The notes under the pieces: generated by a model
What the model was told of the DNA's origin: nothing
The model's database searches: none
Seen by the model: only the letters and a program-made list of their open reading frames with translations
DNA from: Strix aluco
Lineage: Eukaryota; Chordata; Aves; Strigiformes; Strigidae
Assembly: GCF_031877795.1 (NCBI RefSeq)
Contig: NC_133971.1
Location: 95,548,654 to 95,612,653, forward strand
Reading direction: 5' to 3'
DNA: 64,000 nt
In this document: piece after piece, positions 1-11,300 of the stretch
Layout of the letters: every line of letters starts with the position of its first letter
Position numbering within the stretch: the stretch's first letter is position 1
Translations under genes and position numbers: made by a program

Positions 1-95
1 CTTACGCCTTACTCGTTGCTTGCACAAACTCTGTGACGTGCGCGCTGGGTTTCAGCGTGAGCTGAGTGGCTGTACTGATTCAACTCTCTCGTTAG

Positions 96-181
96 GTGTA
101 CAACAGCAGAGGAGCAAATGGATCTCCAGGAAAAACCTTCAAAGTCCATCTCCAGCTTTGGGACACAGCCGGCCAGGAAAG
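96..181 (+). CDS. RAB27B: RAB27B coding exon carrying the G3 box
   Basis: The acceptor (ctcgttag) is at 94-95 and the donor gtaacg at 182. The exon starts in phase 0 (GTG TAC, V-Y) and ends two bases into the AGG codon of RFRSL, giving 86 nt. It encodes the Rab27-specific loop followed by [11 protein letters not shown], which contains the G3/switch II residues that bind the gamma-phosphate region. The loop reads [11 protein letters not shown], where mammals have AQGPNGSSGKA, so this loop is the divergent part while the G3 box is unchanged. Confidence 0.93.
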
Positions 182-3100
182 GTAACGGAGTTCAGCTCAT
201 TGAAAAGCAATTCAGAATTTTTCACGCTTCTGGGTTAAACCATTAGTCCACTCAGGTGAAAAAAGAAATCTCAGAAATCCTCGTGTTTTAGGATAAGAAA
301 AATATCTTCCCAAAATAAATGTTTTTCTGACTTTGCTTTCGTGTGGTGATCAGAGGATCCCAGAAAATAGGACTGGAAGAACTGAAGGTGGTCTGCTCCC
401 TGCCTCGGCAGCACGCTGCCGTGTTTCTGGCACACGCAGGTTGTTGGGTCATTGGTTAGCTCGTTTGTTTTGTTTCGTACTGGTTTTTGGCTTCGTAATG
501 TTCTTAATCTCCTTCAGAAGATACTGGATAATCTACCTAGCTGTCCTCTTCTCCCATCTCAACTCTTTGCTGTTGGGTTGGATGGTAAAGGGTGTTGGAT
601 AAACTGAAGTGGAATATCGTTAGGACAGGGCCTACGACAATCCGGCGAGGGCGGAAGGGGGCCAAACGTGTTCACCCTGAAGATGAGAAGACTAATTACT
701 GTCTTCATCTACCCAGTGAGGAGAAGAGCCAGCCTCGTCTCAGCTAAGGGGCAGGAGGTGGCAGTCACCAGCAGCAGCACCGATATTCCAGCTAGGTAGA
801 AGAACACAAAGCGTTGGCCGTGGGAGAGGTTCTCTCTCAGTGCAGTCTGTGTTCCCTCAGGTGTCACAGCTCAGGTGCACAAGGTCCTGAGCAGCCTGAT
901 GCCTTCCTCAAGTCCTGTCCACTTGACATGCCTTGGGCTTGCTCAGACATTTCCGTGGCTGGCAGCCTTTCTGGGCTTGTTGGCCGGAAAGCGGATCCAT
1001 CGCCAGGTGTGTGATAGGTCAATAATCACACCCTCGGGAGAGACATCGCTTATTTATTTTAGGGTTGCTCAAGCCTGGGTGCCTGGTGGTTTCCCACAAA
1101 TCAAGCACCCCAACGGAACTTTTCACGCTGTATTTATACACAAAACTTGCAGAGTTAGTAATTTGCCAAGTCCATCCTCTCTAGGATGACTGGTTAGTAA
1201 TTTGCATACAATTATAACACGCAATACTTCTACTACTACACACGCTCAGGGGAAGGGTCTTCACCTGGCCAAGGCTCTTCTTGACCTGTAGACGTGATTT
1301 TTAGTATTAAATGAGGGTAGTTCAGCGAAGGATCCACGGGCCTTGAGTTTGTTTGCCAAGTTGGCACCGTATCCTCTTCAAGGGCTGATGACTCTGGCAT
1401 GTCCTCGCTCAAAGGTGGCTGTTGACTTGTTCTGCTGTTGAGGGATGCCTTTAGCTTCAACATATCCCAAGAACATCTTTCTTGACCTAAGCCTGATATT
1501 GCTACGTTGTTCTAAAAGTTTAACCTTCAACATTCTCTACGGCCCCAGGCTGATTCCAGCCTCTCAGCACCAGTGGGGTGGAGAATTCCAGTTCAAGTCT
1601 CATCAGTGCTGAGTAGCAGGGAAGAATCGCTTCTTATCTTAACCTTTATGGGGCTTTTTGTCACCTTTGCAGCAACAGTTGTCACAACAAAGTTCATGAC
1701 TGACCAGAACCCTCCTTTGCAGGTGGATTTTTTTTATTTAACCCGTCGTTCCCCGTCTTCTGTGTGCGCGCTTGTTTGTTCTCCCCAAAGACCTTTTTGA
1801 CTTGTCGCTCTTAAACTCGATCCTATTATTTTTGTCGCCTGTCAGCAAGGGAAGAAGATGCAACTCACACCTATTTCCTCTGTAATCACGACTGAAGAGC
1901 AGCAGACTGAAGCGTTGAGGAAGGAAGGAAAGTAGTGATGAGGCAGATCTCAGGTTTCCAGAGCAAGCAGTGCAAATACCGGGTGGGAGAGGTCGCTGCT
2001 GGCTGATGAAAAAGCAGAAGAAAGCTGAAATTTTGTGTCTGCATTTCTTCCCCTTACACTCAAACACCGTTTGTGTGTACCCCTCTGCAAGAGATTAAAT
2101 ATTTTGAGGCTACTTTTTTTTTTTTTTCTGAAAAGAAATCCTACAAGTAGTGTCGGGTATCTGACATGTTTCCATGGAGAGCTTTTTTTTTTTTAATTTC
2201 CATGGATGTGTGGTGTAAAATATCAGTTACCATTTCTGGCACTGCTGGTTTGTGTGAGATTATAAAGTGCTGTTTTGTGATGCGATAGATCACCGTGATC
2301 TAGAAAACACCGGCGTGCCATTGCAGTTTTCCAGCACTGTCTGAACATTTTAATATTATTTGGCCTTCCTTCACATTTCTGATGGGAACAGGCTTGTGGC
2401 CTTTTCCAGCACTGTCTGAACATTTTAATATTATTTGGCCTTCCTTCACGTTTCTGATGGGAACAGGCTTGTGGCCTTTTGTGCTTTGTAGTTTCACCCA
2501 GCTCCGCAGCTTTGCAGGAAGCCTGTAACCACATCCCTTGTGAACACACACGTGTGTGGAGTGTGTGTGTGCCTAGAGCTCTGCAAGGAGAGGATACCTT
2601 CTCCTTCTAGCAGAGCTTCCCATCAAACACTCAGAGGCATGTAAACAGCCACCTACTCATCCTTTTCTTTAATATTTTCTTTAATATTGACTATATTGAG
2701 TAGTGCACACCCAGTGAGTAAGTGTGTGTGATGTCGGTGGGTGAATCCATTCCTACCTGTGTGATTTGTGGTACAGAAACGCTTCGGTGTGGTTTTTTTT
2801 TTCTTTTAACCAATCCTTCTCTCTCGGTCCCTGTCTCACTCTCGGTTAAATCAGGCAGAATTTGAACTAATAGATTAGTCACTGACAATGTTTATATTCT
2901 CACATATACGCTTCCTGTGATAAATTACTAACACCCTGATTAATAAATGTTGACTGGTGTGGTGCATCATAGCTAAAACGAACGTCAAGGATTATTTTAT
3001 TTTGTTTTTCCTTCCGAGGGAATGTATTTCCACTGAATCTTGCAGTCCTCAGATGTCAAGATATTTTTTTTTTTAAACAGAATTTTTGCACAAGCAATTC

Positions 3101-6100
3101 AGAAAAGCTTTCCTTTCTTTTAACTTTCCTCAGTTCAGGCTTGCCAGGGAAGTGCTCACCTTAGGGACCGCTTTGTATTAATAGAGCTATGGTGTCTTTT
3201 TTCTTCCACCTTCAGGTTTCGAAGTCTCACCACGGCGTTTTTCAGAGATGCTATGGGCTTTTTACTGATGTTTGATCTCACCAGTCAACAGAGCTTCTTA
3301 AATGTCAGGAATTGGATGAGTAAGTAGAAGCGTAGAGTTTGCTTTTATCGGTTGACTTGCAGCTTTCTTGTGTATTTTAGGCTTCTAGGCTTTATGCATG
3401 TCACTGTTTGTGAGCTGGAAAATGCTCAAAGAAAGCAGTTATGTCTAGTGCAGCCATAAGCAGGGTACTTGCAGCCTGTAATTCGGGGTGAAAGCTTCAT
3501 CAAATTGTAAAGATACATGCTCTTCTTTTTTTTTTTTTCTTTTTTTTTTTTTTTATGATAGACTGTTTTGGGCATATTCTTGATAATCTTGTTTGGATTT
3601 GGTACAATTTGAATAAATCTGTTGCCTCTTGAAAATTCATGGCATTCGACACCTCCTTGGCCATACCCCATATTTTAGATGATATACAGGAGCTTGGAAA
3701 GTGTACTTTGGATATCACCCTTATCTTTATGGTGTGTTTTTTATTTGTAAAGCAGAATGTGATTTTTCCTGTCTGCTTTGAGGTTTAAATTAAGATTGGG
3801 CTTTGAGGATTTGGGTTGAAAGCGTATAGTGTTTGCTGTTGTTGGTTTTCCTTCAGACAAGGGCTAGACTAAAAGTGAAACAAATGTTAAATTCTTAAAG
3901 TTTGTTTTTAATTGAGAGCGTTTAGAGTGCTGGAAGGACTGAGGCCAGTACACTTCCAGCTGGCAGTTTTCCAGCAAACAAGCTGAAGTGGGGACAACGT
4001 GAGAATCCACACAGCTTTGTGAAAACAGCTCCATCTTCTTCAGAGATTCCTTCCTCCCACTAAACAATCCCTCTCATCACAATCTTCCGCTGCTTACCAA
4101 TCCGAGTCTCTAATTGCTTCAGTGTATACTGCAGCTTTTCAAGTCAGGCCCCTCAGGATTGAGGCAAATATTAAGTAAATGGCTTTGTACAGTTACTTAG
4201 GAGGGGTGAGGCTGTGGACACTACTCGTGCCTGGATCTTCAAATAGATAAACCTGCATTTAAACCATTGAGCATACCCAAGAGAAAAACACACTTGAGGA
4301 TTTTATCCTCAACTTCTGAAGAGCTGCGTTTGTAGATGACGTGGGATGTTGTTTGTACTTCCACAATCTCCTCCTGAGTCTTGTAGAATAAAAGTTCTGG
4401 CTGGTGGAGGTTCTCCTCTGCCAAAGCACTGTGTTTAGTGCACCTCACTGCAGTTAAGTCTTGTATGTTGATAAAATAAATACTGGAAATAATTTTCTAG
4501 TATCATTTCTACTTCCTATTTTGAAAAATTCCCCTTAGCAAGTGAGCGTACAACAAGGAAATGTGGTTGGCATGAAGTGGTTAGTCCAGGATATTTTGAG
4601 GTGAGGAGTAAGAAAGGTAGTTTGAATTATTTTGTCAACAATCTTGATCTCTAAGGCGTTTCCAACATACACTTAACTCGTGTTTATTTTTGCTTCTAGG
4701 TCAGCTGCAAGCCAATGCATATTGTGAGAATCCAGACATAGTCTTAATTGGTAACAAAGCTGATTTATCAGACCAAAGAGAGGTAAACGAAAGGCAAGCA
4801 AAAGACCTGGCAGACAAATATGGGTAAGCAAATTATGACAGAAGCTCAATTTAGTCTGTAACTGTTGTAGGTGTAGCTGATGACTGGCTAGAGATGCTTG
4901 CAAGTATACTTATAAACTGGAGAGATTTGTGGGCATTGCAGAATCACATACACCTACAGTGATACCCAGCTCGCCACACTTTCAGATCACCCTGTTTGAA
5001 TAGGAAACAGCTAAAATGAGACACACTGTTCTGGTAGTTTGGCCAAAATATTACAACATGAGAAACAAGGCTGAAATGAAACATTCTTACCAGAAAACTC
5101 CATTCTTGGGATGTTGTCTTGTCCTGAGAGTTCAGGACAGAGCATACCAAAGGCAGATACACGCTCAGTGTCAGGCACTGAATAACTAACAATATTTAAA
5201 ACTCTTTTTTTCTAGTTAGTTTGAAAGTGGAGACACCTGTGGATTTGTGTCAGATTCTAAGTGTACAGTAGCACTGAATTTATTTGGTTTTCCCTCGTTA
5301 ATGGCTTTTTTCTCATTCTAGTGAGCCTTCTACATTTCTTTGCACTAATAACACCAGCAGAGCGTCCTGTAACTGGATAAATTGGCTGTGTAATAGTTAG
5401 TAAATAGTGCTGTGGGCAAAGAGAGTGTGTATTTTTTAACTTGGTGGGGGATGTTCAGAGAGAATTGGGCCAGCAGCAGAAGATGACCCGAGAGACTGTG
5501 AGGAGTAATAAGCAAATCAGACTTAAAAATATTAAAAGAATATTAAAGAGTTGTCTGCAGCCAGGTAAGGAGAACCGTGATACTGAGGAGAAGTTAGCTC
5601 ATGCCAGATTTCATATCATGGAAGTGCTGAAGCAATTTATAATCTTCTCTTCTGCAAAAGATGACTTGGAAGGCAATATTCTGGAGTCAAAGGGGATTTC
5701 AGAATGGAAGCAGCTAAGTTCAGTTGTGCTTACAAGTAGGAAGGAAGGGAGGGAGATAGTGCTTACAGGGAATGCTAAACAGTAATAGTTGTAACTGTCT
5801 GCCTGAAGAAAAAAAAAAAAAAAGAGATTTCCGGTATGTTCTGTGGTCCCTGAGATTTTCTGTAATGCAGACCTAGGTTTCTCTTTTAAATTGATTTTCT
5901 GGTTACCTGAAAGACTTTTTCAGCCAAGGTTTGTGCTGCTGTTAGTACAGTTTGAAGTCAAAATGCCAGGATAAGTTTTGTAAATCAATGTGGCGGTTTT
6001 CTTGCTCATGTCATCGTGCCACCTGTGCTAGGAACAGGAGTTTGGGTTCTGCCCAGCAAGGAAACGTGTCCAGAGAAGGGCAACGAAGCTGGTGCAGGGT

Positions 6101-6849
6101 CTGGAGCACAGGTGTGATGGGGAGCAGCTGAGGGAACTGGGGGGGTTTAGTGTGGAGAAGAGGAGGCTGAGGGGAGACCTCATGGCCCTCTGCAACTGCC
6201 TGAAAGGAGGGTGCAGAGAGGGGGGATGAGTCTCTTGAGCCAAGGACCAAGCACCAGGCCAAGAGGGAATGGCCTCAAGCTGCGCCAGGGCAGGGTCAGA
6301 CTGGCTCTTAGGAAGGATTTCTTTGCAGAAGGGGTTGTTGGGCGTTGGAATGGGCTGCCCAGGGCAGGGGGGGAGTCCCCATCCCTGGAGGGGTTGAAGA
6401 GTCGGGTTGACCCAGCACTGAGGGATCTGGTGGGGTTGGGAACGGTCAGTGTGAGGTTCATCGTTGGACTGGAGGATCTTCAAGGGCTTTTCCAACCGAG
6501 ATGATTCTGTGAAATCGTGTCCTGACAAACCAAAAGTCTGTCCCGTTCAGTTCATGGCCGCTAAACCCACCGCTGATGGTTGCACCGAGTGGGTTACAGA
6601 TAGTCGAGTCTTGGTTGTCTTCCAAATCTCTCCAGCAAAGCTTTTCCTTTTCCCCACAGCATACCATACTTCGAAACGAGTGCTGCTACCGGACAGAACG
6701 TGGAGAAGGCGGTGGACACGCTCCTGGACTTGATAATGAAGCGTATGGAGCAGTGCGTGGACAAGACACAGGCCTCTGACACAGCCAACGGAGGCAGCTC
6801 GGGGAAGCTAGAGCCGGCGAAACCGGAGGAGAAAAAGTGTGCCTGCTAA
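96..6849 (+). CDS. RAB27B: RAB27B, Rab-family small GTPase (3' four coding exons; 5' part outside window)
   Basis: Spliced from 96-181, 3216-3319, 4700-4823 and 6660-6849: 504 nt, 167 residues plus stop. All junctions are GT/AG and the phases agree. The fragment starts at the VY that follows FREKRV in mammalian RAB27B (residue 52), so the full protein would be 218 aa, the mammalian length. Visible motifs are the G3 box WDTAGQE, the Rab stretch [17 protein letters not shown]4 NKAD, G5 ETSA and a C-terminal CAC for double geranylgeranylation. Rab27 proteins sit on secretory granules, lysosome-related organelles and exosome-forming endosomes, where they recruit Slp, Slac2 and Munc13-4 effectors for docking and exocytosis (family knowledge). 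It is RAB27B rather than RAB27A because it has [34 protein letters not shown] and LIGNKAD. P-loop and switch I exons lie to the left. CCDC68 converges from the right. Confidence 0.95.
182..3215 (+). other. RAB27B intron
   Basis: Intronic sequence, AT-rich with several T runs. The only structure seen is a 75-bp tandem duplication at 2327-2480. A GC-richer stretch at 600-1000 contains a weak CTCF-like match. No recognisable exon or full transposon was found; open frames here are short and unrelated to known proteins. Confidence 0.7.
2327..2480. repeat. Tandem duplication, 75-bp unit, two copies
   Basis: The string ccagcactgtctgaac recurs at 2331 and 2406 with almost the same following 60 bases; one difference seen is cacattt versus cacgttt. 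Two near-identical head-to-tail copies indicate a recent local duplication inside the intron. Confidence 0.9.
3216..3319 (+). CDS. RAB27B: RAB27B coding exon, switch II to helix 3
   Basis: The acceptor is ccaccttcag and the donor gtaagt at 3320. The first G completes the Arg codon of RFRSL. The 104 nt encode [20 protein letters not shown] and then [14 protein letters not shown], ending one base into the next Ser codon. LLMFD and TSQQS match RAB27B, whereas RAB27A has LLLFD and TNEQS. The switch II and Rab-family contact residues are intact. Confidence 0.94.
3320..4699 (+). other. RAB27B intron
   Basis: Intron between the switch II and G4 exons. It contains an interrupted T tract near 3527-3554. 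I see no transposon, exon or structured RNA. Confidence 0.7.
4700..4823 (+). CDS. RAB27B: RAB27B coding exon with the G4 (NKAD) box
   Basis: The acceptor is tgcttctag and the donor gtaagc at 4824. The 124-nt exon runs from [13 protein letters not shown] through [16 protein letters not shown] to LADKYG. NKxD is the guanine-specificity motif. The Cys in AYCENPD is conserved in Rab27 proteins. The exon ends two bases into a Gly codon that the next exon completes. Confidence 0.94.
4824..6659 (+). other. RAB27B last intron
   Basis: Contains a sense-oriented CR1 fragment (6063-6512) that ends only about 150 bp before the last coding exon. An unrelated purine-rich open frame lies at 5441-5785. Nothing else was recognised. 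Confidence 0.7.
6063..6512 (+). mobile_element. CR1 non-LTR retrotransposon, 5'-truncated 3' end
   Basis: From cgtgtccagagaagggcaac to the end gatgattctgtga this follows the CR1 3' region: the C-terminal tail of ORF2 ([13 protein letters not shown], then [16 protein letters not shown]) and the short 3' UTR ending in the ATTCTGTG-type octamer. It belongs to the same young subfamily as the copies near 18.8, 24.1, 52.2 and 56.8 kb, and is the only long copy in the window on the + strand. It is broken and non-coding. Confidence 0.92.
6660..6849 (+). CDS. RAB27B: RAB27B terminal coding exon, G5 box and prenylation motif
   Basis: The acceptor ttttccccacag precedes 6660. The exon starts with the last base of Gly and encodes [18 protein letters not shown], the helix [15 protein letters not shown], the variable tail and the end EEKKCAC before TAA at 6847-6849. 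ETSA is the G5 box. The terminal CAC is the CXC double-prenylation site; mammals have CIC. The hypervariable tail ([20 protein letters not shown]) diverges most, as usual for Rabs. Confidence 0.95.
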
Positions 6850-7451
6850 ACATCCCCTCGAAACTGTGAGAACCCGTGACAAGATTTCATCAGAACATGG
6901 CCGACCTACCACCAAATCCCAAACGGGCTCTGTGGAGCCCCACACAGAAGCAACGTTACCTTGTTTTATTGGGATTGTGCATTTTGCTCCAAAGAACTGG
7001 GTTAAAACTAAAAGCTGTGTTTCAGTGAGGCTCTTGTGCTGCAATGATTCTTCCTGATATGGTGCCGTCTTCATGGAAAACTCTCCCGCCTCTTCTTCCC
7101 CGCTCCTTTTCCCCCAGCCCTCATCTTTATTTTTTGTGTGATCAGGATACTGAATAGAGGAAAGTAGCTTTATTTTTTTAAAAAAAGAGGGAAAGAACCT
7201 ATTGTCTGCTTACACTGGATATTGAAATTAAAATGGAGGTGGGTGGTTTTCTAGGTCTGTGCCATTTTTCCACAGAATCCTGTTTCTTTATAATCCTTAA
7301 ACTGCGTCAGGGACCGTGTGTTTTCTAGGGCAGAGATACAAAAGATTTTTATGTGGCCTATTAAGAAAAACTTTTATCGCTTGCACAGACTAAGCAATGC
7401 TGTGAATCCGTCCTGACTGAATCACTGAGGCGGTGGTTGGGGAGGGTGGGT

Positions 7452-7471
7452 TGTGTGTGTGTGTGTGTGTG
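7452..7471. repeat. (TG)10 microsatellite
   Basis: Ten uninterrupted TG dinucleotides within the presumed RAB27B 3' UTR. Confidence 0.95.
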
Positions 7472-10400
7472 GTTTGGGTTTTGGGGGGGAGGAAGTAGGG
7501 CATTTAATTTGAAAAAAAAAATAATAAAAAAAATCAGGGAATCGTGCAGCATTGCTTGTGTTGCCAATAATCCAAGCAGGGAACGGGAGAAGGTATGGAG
7601 AGGGATTCTGACACTGCAGGGACAGTTTATAAAGAAGAGAGTGTAATGTGTGGGAAGAGAGAGAAACTATATTTTATGAAACAACTTGTAACCGTTAGCA
7701 AAAAATATTCTCCCCTCCTCAGCTTAAGGAAACTCTCCTTTTTCTTCTTTTTCTCCGCGTAACTGCGTATCACGGGTAGGACACAGGAGGGAGGAAGGGA
7801 ACTGTAAGCTCTGCTGTGCTGAGTGCCCCTCCAAGTTATCTCTGCAGCTTTGTCCTCCGTACGTTTGGGTTTTCAACAGAGGAAATCGTGCTCTGAAATT
7901 CTCTGTGAGAGGGCAAAGTGGAAAAACTGTGAGGTGGGGACTTGGAATGGCAGGAAACCAGCATATGTGGCTGAGTAGAGAGGAGCGTGTCGGAGGATTG
8001 GCAGGTATCTCGGCGCAGAGGGTGGGTGCTGCTGCTGCGGAAGGGCGTGGTGCAAAAGATTTCTGCTGCGGGTGAAGGCAAGTTCTAGTGAAATAGCAAG
8101 TTGCTTGTCGCAAGCAAAGAGAGAAATATAGGAAAAAAAAATCAAAATACTATATTTATAAGTATAGCTCATTTTCTAGACCAAGTTACAGCATATTCAT
8201 TAGTCTACCCTGTCCTTTTTTGTAGAGTAACGGTTCTGGTTTTATACAGGTGGTAGTTAAAGGTCTGTTTGTGTTTATTGAGCTTTAAACTACTTTAAAA
8301 TCACATGGAAGGGTTGAGATTGGGGGGGAAAATAGATCTCTTTACAAATCAAGCTGCTTCAGTTGGGTTGACAGGACTTCAGGCTTCCATTTATTTCAGC
8401 TTTGATTGATTGAAAATTGCAAACTTTGTGAATAGCAAGCTCATGAAATGTTTCAGTGCTTCCCAGAAATGGAGAATTTACCAGATTCGCTGCTGAACAA
8501 ATAACAGGTTTTTTCTGCCCAGCTCCTAAAAAATGTTTACTTGATGATTTGGCATGTTAACAGGGCAGATGGTACCATCCGTAGGAGCAGACCCATCGGG
8601 TGAGTAACCAAACAGCTGCGAGTACCGTGCCAGAAATCTCACTTGCAGGCTGTAAAGATTATATAAGTGATATAGCCTTTAGGTACAGCCTATATAGTGT
8701 GTACTGTCCAACCAGGTCTAAAGCAGGTCCTTTTATAGGCTGGAAACAGCCTCAAGAGGTGGAGAAGCTGTTGGGGTGGTCAACAGGAGATCTGCCAGGC
8801 AGAAGATGTAAAAGTAGAGTGATATTCAGATAAGTAGAGTGGAAGTTCAGGGTTTTCTTTGAAGTGTGGTTGTATTGCTTTTTAATATGTAGCATAAAAT
8901 GTAAACATAATTTAAAAAAAAAATAATAACATGTCTTGAATTCCTGAAAATGATGATCTGAGGAGTTCCCTGCCTCGCTTCCAAAGAAATCTCTTGTTGT
9001 GTGGCGTCAGATTTTTGCCCGTTGAATGGGAGTGAACCAAGTTTCTAAGAATAGTAAATTACTGACAGTCAACCAAAGTGTGTTTCCCAGAGCAGCTGAA
9101 ATATAAATTGTCTAAAAGCTGTTCCAGAGCCAAAAGTGACCTCGGTAGCAGACAGGTGATTCATACAAAGGTGTGAAATCCCAAACCTGGCACTGTTTCA
9201 GAGCACTTTGCTTCTATTTCTCTCTTCCACCTGCTGAAACAAGCGTTCTTAGATGAATAATAATTAAAAAAAAAAAATACAGCTGTGATAGCCAGAACAG
9301 GGTGGTCTAGAGGAAAGTATCTCCCAACCTTGCCACTGAGCTTCAGGGAGTGTGAATTTTCCAAGCTGGTGGTCTGTAAGGATCCAGTCTTGGAAACTCC
9401 AGCGAGCACACGGCCGACCCTCGCCTGGTGTTGCTCAAGAGGTCGGTTTAGGAACGAAAGGGAAACGACCGTGGTAAAAATTCCATTGCTTGGTTTCCAT
9501 TTATATACTTCTAATACAAGAAACTGATGATTATTCTGCGTGTTAAAAAAAAAAAAAAAAATCTGGGAATGTGTGTGAAACCATTATCCCAGAAGGATTT
9601 TGCCATCAAAGGAAAGGAAGGGAAATTTAAACGTGTTTCTTACCCTGGTAGGTGGTAGAAGTTTTGTATGTGGCTCTCACTTTATTAAATTAAGAAAAGG
9701 GGAACCTGATGTCTGATTCCAAATGGCTGCTGGCGCTTTTGTTGTTTATCAGGTTAATTCCCGTTGCAAAAAACTAGACAACAAACCGACTAAAACTTGC
9801 CTCCTCTCCATCATCGTTTGATCTTTGCTCCATTTTTGTTCTTCACAACTATTCCTCTTAGGTTTCACGTGCCCGCTGGCAGATTCACATTCTGTACGGA
9901 ACTCCTGAGCCTGTCCCTGGCTGGAGCCCACGTATCCGAGCGCTTTCATCCTTTTTTTTGGTCAAAGTGTTTCACTTTGACCTGTTCAATCCTATAAATT
10001 CCTCCAGGACGCCGGCCTGGGAAATGAATTTACTTTTGCTTAACCTCTCTGGTAGGATATAGCCTCCCCCCATCCCATTACAACTTGATTCCAGATTCTG
10101 CTATTGCAAAATTTGATTATACATATTTGAATTCAAAGTTAAACGTTCGCTTTCGAGCACAAATACAGCTTTTTTGCAAGCCTGCTAGATATCCCACATC
10201 AGGGCTGGAGAGGGACAGAGGGTTCTGGGATACTTTATCCAGGGTGATACTAAAATTTAAATGTCAGTGCAGGTGTTCTAACCCTGTGGGGTTTTATCTT
10301 TGAATTTCAGTCCAGCCGCTGGTTTCTCAAAGTCTCTTTTTGTGTCCTTTTAGAAACACCTTCTTTCAGTTTTCCAGTATCCCTCCAGTGAAGAGTTCTG

Positions 10401-11258
10401 CCTGCAGACTCTCTGGCACAGCAGGGGTGGTAATTTCTGAACTGGACAGTGCTGTGCCCTGACAAAGGTAATACCCATCCTTCACCTTGCGGGATCTTAC
10501 GCTGAGAATAATTTTGGTTTCCTTTTCTCTCTGTGCAGTTCTGCTGCCTCGTCTCCAGCAGCCATCCCGGGCTCTGATAATTTACCCAGACAGTTCAAGT
10601 CACTCGACTTCTTGAATGTGTTCCCTTAATCCTCTCGGTGTCCCCCAGTTAACTCACACAGCGTAACGGCGTTACGAATCTTGTCTCTTCTCAGAGCTCG
10701 CCATAGTCCATTCTTTTTCCTGATCTACAGGTATTTTTATGTGTGAAGGTGAAAATGTGGCCTCAAAAATTGTTAATACACCGTGCTAGGGTAGTGCTGG
10801 AGTGCTGACCTACAGCTGTAGGTGATGCCCTGCTTGCACCGTTTCCCTGCAGCCTTTTGCTCAGCGTGTCTTGGTGGAAGAAACACATCCCTTATCCCTT
10901 GCTAAATATTGGCATTGCCAAAGTCGGGTGTTGCTGCTCCGTTTAGGGAATTTAGACCCTGGGGGTAACACGTAGAGGAGTGAGGAAATTTATGGTCAGC
11001 AGGGAATATCTTTAAGCTGTTGATGTTGTGCTGCTCTTACTTGGCCTTTGACCTTGCCCTCACCCTCCCCAGCCCTTCACCTCGGAGTAGTAGCGCCAAG
11101 ACCATTTTTAGGAATGCAAGAAAGGAAATACACTTGTCAAATAAGATTTTTTTTTTTTTTTTTTCCTGCGTTTTGGCTGTAGAGATGACTCCAGTGATGA
11201 ATTCATACTGCCTGTATTTATGTTCTGCCCCGGGCCAGCCCTGCTGCCGGGTGGGCAA

Positions 11259-11300
11259 GGGGAGATGGTGGCCAGTGCCAGGGAGATGGTGGCCAGTGCC
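11259..11300. repeat. 21-bp tandem duplication
   Basis: The unit gggagatggtggccagtgcc occurs twice head to tail with no visible difference. Confidence 0.85.

Noticed and set aside
751..766. CTCF-like motif GCAGGAGGTGGCAGTC in a RAB27B intron
   Set aside because: 14 of 16 positions fit, but G at the pyrimidine position before AGG is disfavoured, so too weak to annotate.
5441..5785. 114-codon open frame in the last RAB27B intron
   Set aside because: Purine-rich sequence, no recognised homology and no splice signals linking it to RAB27B.
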